NCBI GenBank assembly: GCA_964651535.1 | Contig: CAZYYE010000002.1 | Span: 496,001-560,000 of the forward strand | Direction of reading: 5' to 3' | From: Terrimesophilobacter sp964651535 | Lineage (GTDB): Bacteria; Actinomycetota; Actinomycetes; Actinomycetales; Microbacteriaceae | DNA length: 64,000 nucleotides | Shown here: piece after piece, positions 59,398-64,000 of the stretch | How the letters are laid out: each line of letters starts with the position of its first letter | How positions within the stretch are numbered: the first letter of the stretch is position 1 | The notes under the pieces: generated by a model | Database searches by the model: none | What the model was told of the DNA's origin: nothing | What the model saw: only the letters and a program-made list of their open reading frames with translations | Position numbers and translations under genes: made by a program

Positions 59398-59796
59398 TTA
59401 CCCGCCGAAAATGAATGGCCAGGGCGCGAGCACGATCACGCCGAGGAAAAGCCACAGGAGTCGCCACACCGGCTTCTTCACGAGAAGCCACACTGCGCCG
59501 GCCCACAGGAACGGACTCGCGATGGAAAGCGCTTCGCCGAGCTGAAACATGATGCCGAAAAACACGCCGGTCACGGGAACCGCGGTCGTGAACGCGTGAA
59601 TCCCCCATCCGACCGCGTACAGCAGGTACACGCCCGCGAGAATGCCGAACACGACAAGCAGTACCGGATTCGCCGCCTCGGCGCGATCGTCGAGATTTCC
59701 GGCGAACTGCGGCTTCGCCGCGGCGGGGGCCGCGACGTGGGTCGGATCAGTTTCGCCTGACCAGTTCAGGGCTTCTTCGTCCGGATCCTTACTCAT
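59398..59796 (-). CDS. Hypothetical membrane protein
   Basis: 132-aa protein beginning MSKDPDEEALNWSGETDPTH, an acidic soluble part, followed by helices NPVLLVVFGILAGVYLLYAV, VTGVFFGIMFQLGEALSIASP and FLWAGAVWLLVKKP, ending with LWLFLGVIVLAPWPFIFGG. Similar small membrane proteins with an N-terminal LNWSGE-type sequence are known in Microbacteriaceae, but none has an assigned function. First gene of a two-gene unit. Confidence 0.7.
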   Translation of the reverse strand: MSKDPDEEALNWSGETDPTHVAAPAAAKPQFAGNLDDRAEAANPVLLVVFGILAGVYLLYAVGWGIHAFTTAVPVTGVFFGIMFQLGEALSIASPFLWAGAVWLLVKKPVWRLLWLFLGVIVLAPWPFIFGG

Positions 59797-59821
59797 GTCG
59801 AAACCCTATCAAGTCGCTACT

Positions 59822-59907
59822 GTCCCAAATGAAGGAGATTCGCGGTCGACGGCACGCCAATACACGCCGACACGCCGCCATCCGCCACAATCTCCTTCAT
59901 TTGGGAC
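59822..59907. repeat. Perfect 19-bp inverted repeat with 48-bp spacer
   Basis: Arms 59822-59840 and 59889-59907 are perfect reverse complements (GTCCCAAATGAAGGAGATT and its complement). The spacer is itself rich in ACGCCG-like repeats. The element fills much of the gap between ilvC and the hypothetical membrane genes, all on the minus strand. It may end ilvC transcription or be a small repeat element. Confidence 0.8.
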
Positions 59908-59970
59908 CACGAGCACGGTTTGCGGCCGCGTGCGGAGACGCGGGGCGTGGCCCGGGAGAAAGCGGAGGCG

Positions 59971-60996
59971 TCAGCGCGCAGCGCTGCCGTCGACGTAGTC
60001 GTCATCCTTCTGAGCCCACGCGAAGAGCTTGCGCAGCTTGCGCCCGGTCGCTTCGATCGGGTGACCTTCGCCCTTCTTGCGCAGTTGGTTGAACTCGGGC
60101 GCTCCGGCATCCTGATCCGCGATGAAACGCTTCGCGAATGCCCCCGACTGGATGTCGGCAAGCACGCTCTGCATGTTCTCCTTCACGTGCGGGTCGATCA
60201 CGCGCGGACCGGAGACGTAGTCGCCGTACTCGGCCGTGTCGGAGACGCTCCAGCGCTGCTTGGCAATTCCGCCCTCGTTCATGAGGTCGACGATGAGCTT
60301 GAGCTCGTGCAACACCTCGAAGTACGCGACCTCGGGCTGGTAGCCGGCCTCGGTGAGGGTCTCGAACCCGTATTGCACGAGCTGCGAAACACCACCGCAC
60401 AGCACCGCCTGCTCGCCGAACAGGTCCGTCTCGGTCTCCTCCGTGAACGTCGTCTTGATGCCGCCGGCGCGCAGGCCGCCGATCGCCTTCGCGTAGCTGA
60501 GCACGAGCGGCCAGGCCTTGCCCGTCGCATCGTTCTCGACTGCGACAATGACCGGCACGCCGCGTCCCGCCTCGTACTCGCGGCGCACAACGTGACCCGG
60601 CCCCTTCGGGGCGACCATGATGACATCAACGCCCTTCGGCGCTTCGATGTAGCCGAACCGGATGTTGAATCCGTGTCCGAAAACGAGCGCATCGCCCTTG
60701 GAGAGGTTGTCTTTGATGTCCGCCGCATACAGTCCGCGCTGGTGCTGGTCCGGAGCGAGGATGACGATGACATCCGCCCACTTCGCCGCCTCAGCGGACG
60801 GCAACACGGTGAAGCCCGCCTCTTCGGCCTTCTGCTTCGACTTCGAGTCCGGCTTAAGCCCGATGACGACCTCGACTCCGGAGTCGCGAAGGTTCTGCGC
60901 GTGCGCGTGACCCTGCGAGCCGTAACCGATCACCGCAACCTTGCGTCCCTGGATGATGGACATGTCGGCGTCGTTGTCGTAGAAGATCTCGGCCAT
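59971..60996 (-). CDS. ilvC: Ketol-acid reductoisomerase
   Basis: 341-aa class I IlvC, converting acetolactate or acetohydroxybutyrate to the dihydroxy acid with NADPH and Mg2+. N-terminal NADP motif VAVIGYGSQGHAHAQNLRDSG, KPDSKSKQ (Ser/Arg positions for NADPH), and the knotted C-terminal domain with DLFGEQAVLCGG (Mg-binding Asp and Glu) and CHELKLIVDLMNEGG-like sequence (here LHELKLIVDLMNEGG). It lies 80 bp after ilvN, consistent with an ilvD-ilvB-ilvN-ilvC cluster. Confidence 0.97.
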   Translation of the reverse strand: MAEIFYDNDADMSIIQGRKVAVIGYGSQGHAHAQNLRDSGVEVVIGLKPDSKSKQKAEEAGFTVLPSAEAAKWADVIVILAPDQHQRGLYAADIKDNLSKGDALVFGHGFNIRFGYIEAPKGVDVIMVAPKGPGHVVRREYEAGRGVPVIVAVENDATGKAWPLVLSYAKAIGGLRAGGIKTTFTEETETDLFGEQAVLCGGVSQLVQYGFETLTEAGYQPEVAYFEVLHELKLIVDLMNEGGIAKQRWSVSDTAEYGDYVSGPRVIDPHVKENMQSVLADIQSGAFAKRFIADQDAGAPEFNQLRKKGEGHPIEATGRKLRKLFAWAQKDDDYVDGSAAR

Positions 60997-61076
60997 TGTG
61001 GTGCTCCTTCGTTGTGTTCGTTAGTGGTCAGTTGGTTCCGCGGCGACCGCTGCGCGATCCCCGGGGCCGGCAGTTC

Positions 61077-61583
61077 TTAGTTCTTGTAAATGCGTTCGGT
61101 GATGCTCTTGGATCCGCGCCCCATCGCGAGAAGTCCCGATTGCGCGATCTCTTTGATGCCGTACGGCTCGAGCACGCGCAGGAGGGCCTGCGTCTTCGCG
61201 GTGTCCCCCGTGACTTCGATCACGAGGGCGTCGGTCGACACATCCACGATGCGCGCACGGAACAGGTTCGTGGCCTCAAGGATCTGGCTCCGCGTGGTGT
61301 TGTCGACCTTCACCTTGATGAGCAAATGCTCCCGTTCGACGGTTTGGGACGGGTCGAGTTCCACAATCTTCAGGACGTTGATGAGTTTGTTCAGCTGTTT
61401 CGTCACTTGTTCGAGCGGACCCTGCTCGACATCGACGACGACGGTGATCCTCGACAGTCCGGGGATCTCGCTCTTGCCGACCGCGAGGGATTCGATGTTG
61501 AAACCGCGGCGGGCGAACAGCCCCGCGACGCGCGTGAGGAGGCCCGGCTTGTCCTCGACAATCATGGACAGAACGTGGCTCAT
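61077..61583 (-). CDS. ilvN: Acetolactate synthase small (regulatory) subunit
   Basis: 168-aa IlvN/IlvH-type regulatory subunit. N-terminal ACT domain (HVLSMIVEDKPGLLTRVAGLFARRGFNIESLAVG) binds branched-chain amino acids, giving valine-type feedback; the C-terminal part (ILIKVKVDN-like, then EVTGDTAKTQALLRVLEPYGIKEIAQSG) completes the family. ATG 61583 lies 2 bp after the ilvB stop, so the pair is coupled. The longer open frame upstream overlaps ilvB and is discarded. Confidence 0.96.
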   Translation of the reverse strand: MSHVLSMIVEDKPGLLTRVAGLFARRGFNIESLAVGKSEIPGLSRITVVVDVEQGPLEQVTKQLNKLINVLKIVELDPSQTVEREHLLIKVKVDNTTRSQILEATNLFRARIVDVSTDALVIEVTGDTAKTQALLRVLEPYGIKEIAQSGLLAMGRGSKSITERIYKN

Positions 61584-61585
61584 GT

Positions 61586-63436
61586 CTACTCCTCCTCCCA
61601 CTCTGGGGCCTTCTCGCGCGCATACTGCACGCTCGAGTTCCCCACGCCCTGCGGCACCATCGGCCACACCATGGCGTCCGCGCTCACGATGAAATCGATC
61701 ACGACGGGACGGTCATTCGTCTCGTTCGCGAGTTTGATGGCTGCATCCACTTCTTCCTTTTTCGTGACCCGGATGCCGAGAGCGCCGTACGCTTCAGCCA
61801 GTTTCACGAAGTCCGGGATCATGACGGTGTCGTGCCCCGTGTTGAGGTCGGTGAACGAGTGGCGGCCGTTGTAGAACAGCGTCTGCCACTGGCGCACCAT
61901 CCCGAGAGACGAGTTGTTGATGACGGCGACCTTGATGGGGATGTCGTTGATCGTGCACGTGGCGAGTTCCTGATTCGTCATCTGGAAGCAACCATCGCCA
62001 TCGATCGCCCACACGATGCGGTCGGGGTTCGCCACCTTCGCGCCCATCGCGGCGGGCACTCCGTAACCCATGGTTCCCGCACCGCCGGAGTTCAGCCACG
62101 CATTCGGCCGCTCGTACTTGATGTACTGGGCAGCCCACATCTGGTGCTGGCCGACCCCTGCCGCGTAAATCGCTTCAGGGCCGGTGATCTGGCCGATTCG
62201 CTCGATGACGTACTGCGGCGACAGCAGGCCGTCCTCCGGTTCGTCGTAGCCGAGCGGGAACCGCGCCTTCAACTCGTTCAGGCGCTTCCACCACGCCGAA
62301 ATGTCCGGCGTAGTCTTCTTCACCGTTTCCGCGTACGCCACCGTGAGATCGGCGATGACATCCTTGGCATCGCCGACAATGGGCACATCTGCAACGCGGA
62401 TCTTCGAAATCTCGGCCGGATCCACATCCACGTGGATGACGGTCGCGTCGGGGGCGAACTCGCTCGGCTTTCCCGTCACGCGATCATCGAATCGCGCGCC
62501 CAAAACGATGAGCACGTCAGCTTCCTGCAGCGCGAGAACCGCAGGCACCGTCCCGTGCATCCCCGGCATGCCGAGGTGCTGTTCATGCGAATCCGGGAAT
62601 GCGCCGCGCGCCATGAGCGTCGTCACGACCGGAACCCCGGTCTTCTCGGCGAGCGCGAATAACTCTTCGGAGGCCTCCGCCCGGATCACTCCTCCCCCAA
62701 CATAGAGCACCGGTCGCTTCGCTTCGGCGATGAGTTTCGCGGCGGCCTGCACTTGCTTGCCGTGGGCTTTCATGACCGGGCGGTACCCCGGCAGGTCGAT
62801 GGCGGGCGGCCACACGAACGGCGCGCTGTTCTGTTGCGCATCCTTCGTGATATCGACCAGAACCGGCCCAGGGCGGCCCGTCGTCGCGATGAGGTACGCC
62901 GCCGCGAGTGTCGCTGGGATGTCCTCAGGTCGCGTCACGAGGAACGAGTGCTTCGTAATCGGCATCGCAATGCCGACGATGTCGACCTCCTGGAACGCAT
63001 CCGTGCCCATCGAGGTCGAGAAGACCTGGCCCGTGATGGCCAGGAGCGGCACAGAATCCATGTGCGCATCCGCGATCGCCGTCACGAGGTTCGTGGCGCC
63101 CGGGCCGCTCGTCGCGATCGCAACGCCGATCTTTCCCGTGGAGGACGCGTACCCTTCTGCGGCGTGCCCGGCTCCCTGCTCGTGCCTCACGAGAATGTGC
63201 CGGATGTTCGTGGAGGACATGAGCTCGTCGTAGAACGGCATGATCGCGCCGCCGGGCAGCCCGAAGACGTCCTTGATCCCGAGGTTCTCCAGTGAGCGCA
63301 GGATCGCGCCGGATCCGGTCAATATCTCCGTCTTCGCGGTGCTCGTCGCTTTCGCCGCGCCCGCCGCTTTCTTCGGCGGCACGAGCGAGTCGGTCGCTTT
63401 CGGCTTGGTTGGCACGGGCTTCGATTCCGTGGGCAT
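61586..63436 (-). CDS. ilvB: Acetolactate synthase large subunit
   Basis: 616-aa ThDP-dependent catalytic subunit forming acetolactate or acetohydroxybutyrate. The ThDP glutamate is in VRHEQGAGHAAEGYA, FAD-binding region in the middle, and the ThDP/Mg motif GDGCFQMTNQELATC with the following NNSSLGMVRQWQ. The first 35 residues are Lys/Pro/Ala-rich and probably disordered. AAAGGA sits about 10 nt before ATG 63436. The 75-bp gap to ilvD holds no obvious attenuator. Pairs with IlvN. Confidence 0.97.
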   Translation of the reverse strand: MPTESKPVPTKPKATDSLVPPKKAAGAAKATSTAKTEILTGSGAILRSLENLGIKDVFGLPGGAIMPFYDELMSSTNIRHILVRHEQGAGHAAEGYASSTGKIGVAIATSGPGATNLVTAIADAHMDSVPLLAITGQVFSTSMGTDAFQEVDIVGIAMPITKHSFLVTRPEDIPATLAAAYLIATTGRPGPVLVDITKDAQQNSAPFVWPPAIDLPGYRPVMKAHGKQVQAAAKLIAEAKRPVLYVGGGVIRAEASEELFALAEKTGVPVVTTLMARGAFPDSHEQHLGMPGMHGTVPAVLALQEADVLIVLGARFDDRVTGKPSEFAPDATVIHVDVDPAEISKIRVADVPIVGDAKDVIADLTVAYAETVKKTTPDISAWWKRLNELKARFPLGYDEPEDGLLSPQYVIERIGQITGPEAIYAAGVGQHQMWAAQYIKYERPNAWLNSGGAGTMGYGVPAAMGAKVANPDRIVWAIDGDGCFQMTNQELATCTINDIPIKVAVINNSSLGMVRQWQTLFYNGRHSFTDLNTGHDTVMIPDFVKLAEAYGALGIRVTKKEEVDAAIKLANETNDRPVVIDFIVSADAMVWPMVPQGVGNSSVQYAREKAPEWEEE

Positions 63437-63511
63437 GGGTTGAGTGTCCTTTGTGGTTGTCCGCTGCTGAGATTCCTGGCTGAGACCTTCTGGCGCTGCG
63501 ACGGCGCGCGG

Positions 63512-64000
63512 TCACCCGGTGATCGCGCCCTCCGCGGCCGAGTGCACGAGCTTCGAGTACTTCGCGAGAACGCCGCGCGTGTAGCGCGGGGGAAGCGGGG
63601 CCCAGCCGTTTCGGCGAGCCTCAAGCTCGGTGGGCTCGACCACTAGGTCGAGCGAACGAGCTGCGATATCGACCCGTATCAGATCACCATCGCGCACGAA
63701 GGCGATGGGACCTGCATCCACCGCTTCGGGAGCTATATGGCCGATGCACAGGCCGGTTGTGCCGCCTGAGAATCTGCCGTCCGTCAAGAGTAATACATCT
63801 TTTCCGAGCCCCGCGCCCTTGATGGCGGCGGTGATGGCGAGCATCTCCCGCATCCCGGGGCCGCCCTTCGGCCCTTCGTAGCGGATCACGATGACGTCGC
63901 CTTCCTTGATTGCCCCTTCCGTGAGGGCGTCCATCGCCGCGCGCTCGCGTTCGAACACGCGCGCGGGACCCTCGAACACCTCGAGGTCGAAACCGGCGGT
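63512..64000 (-). CDS. ilvD: Dihydroxy-acid dehydratase, C-terminal part
   Basis: The last 162 residues of IlvD, entering from the right edge in frame at base 64000 (TAGFDLEVFEGPARVFE, the usual segment for this part). IlvD dehydrates dihydroxy acids to 2-oxo acids using an Fe-S cluster; the cluster cysteines lie in the missing N-terminal two-thirds. Visible signatures are YEGPKGGPGMREML, LLTDGRFSGGTTGLCIGHIAPEA and DLIRVDIAARSLDL. It is first in order of the ilvD-ilvB-ilvN-ilvC series on the minus strand. Confidence 0.96.
   Translation of the reverse strand, partial: TAGFDLEVFEGPARVFERERAAMDALTEGAIKEGDVIVIRYEGPKGGPGMREMLAITAAIKGAGLGKDVLLLTDGRFSGGTTGLCIGHIAPEAVDAGPIAFVRDGDLIRVDIAARSLDLVVEPTELEARRNGWAPLPPRYTRGVLAKYSKLVHSAAEGAITG

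Noticed and set aside
63437..63511. Attenuator or leader peptide before ilvB
   Set aside because: The 75-bp gap shows no run of Ile, Val or Leu codons and no alternative hairpins that I could see.

Overview
The window is high-GC actinobacterial chromosome, most likely from a Microbacteriaceae-type organism. This is inferred from gene families and gene order, since no rRNA is present. Gene density is high, intergenic gaps are short, ATGA/GTGA stop-start overlaps are frequent, and I found no insertion sequence, phage gene or CRISPR array. The strongest lineage clue is coenzyme F420 biology: two CofE-type F420:glutamate ligases, four luciferase-like (LLM) F420-type oxidoreductases including a clear Fgd, and an ABC transporter of the type proposed to import the precursor F420-0. 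No gene for de novo synthesis of the deazaflavin core is visible here.

1-11.3 kb is the accessory part. A truncated kynureninase gene at the left edge is divergent from an ACMSD-like decarboxylase gene. Facing these is a four-gene minus-strand operon: LLM oxidoreductase, alpha/beta hydrolase without the usual nucleophile Ser, dihydroorotase/hydantoinase-like amidohydrolase, second LLM. Upstream lie a GntR/FCD regulator gene and cofE, divergent from the three-gene F420-0 transporter. The same 15-bp palindrome (TGGAT-N5-ATCCA) occurs before the LLM operon and between cofE and the transporter. I read this as one regulon coupling F420 supply to an F420-dependent catabolic route whose substrate is unknown.

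11.3-26 kb holds an envelope cluster (two DUF58 plus transglutaminase pairs around one MoxR ATPase gene, and a divergent DUF2207 membrane protein), then a second cofE-LLM unit, small hypothetical genes, fgd and coaD. 26-40 kb is core: recG, rsmD, thiL, a DUF3515 lipoprotein, ddl-gpsA-plsC-murA-leuDC, an amino-acid dehydrogenase, and a TerC-family gene behind a manganese (yybP-ykoY) riboswitch next to tRNA-Glu.

40-46.8 kb mixes a lipid-kinase-like gene, a beta-lactamase-fold hydrolase, an oxygenase-like gene behind an iron box, a single-chain GmrSD-type nuclease, a GlxA-type regulator, tRNA-Gln and a VOC protein. 46.8-64 kb is dominated by amino-acid biosynthesis on the minus strand: PLP sulfur enzyme, gltX, FAH-family hydrolase, ilvE, leuB, serA, ilvC, ilvN, ilvB and truncated ilvD. 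It is interrupted by a second DUF2207 gene and an ECF42-type sigma factor with its DGPF/YCII partner.
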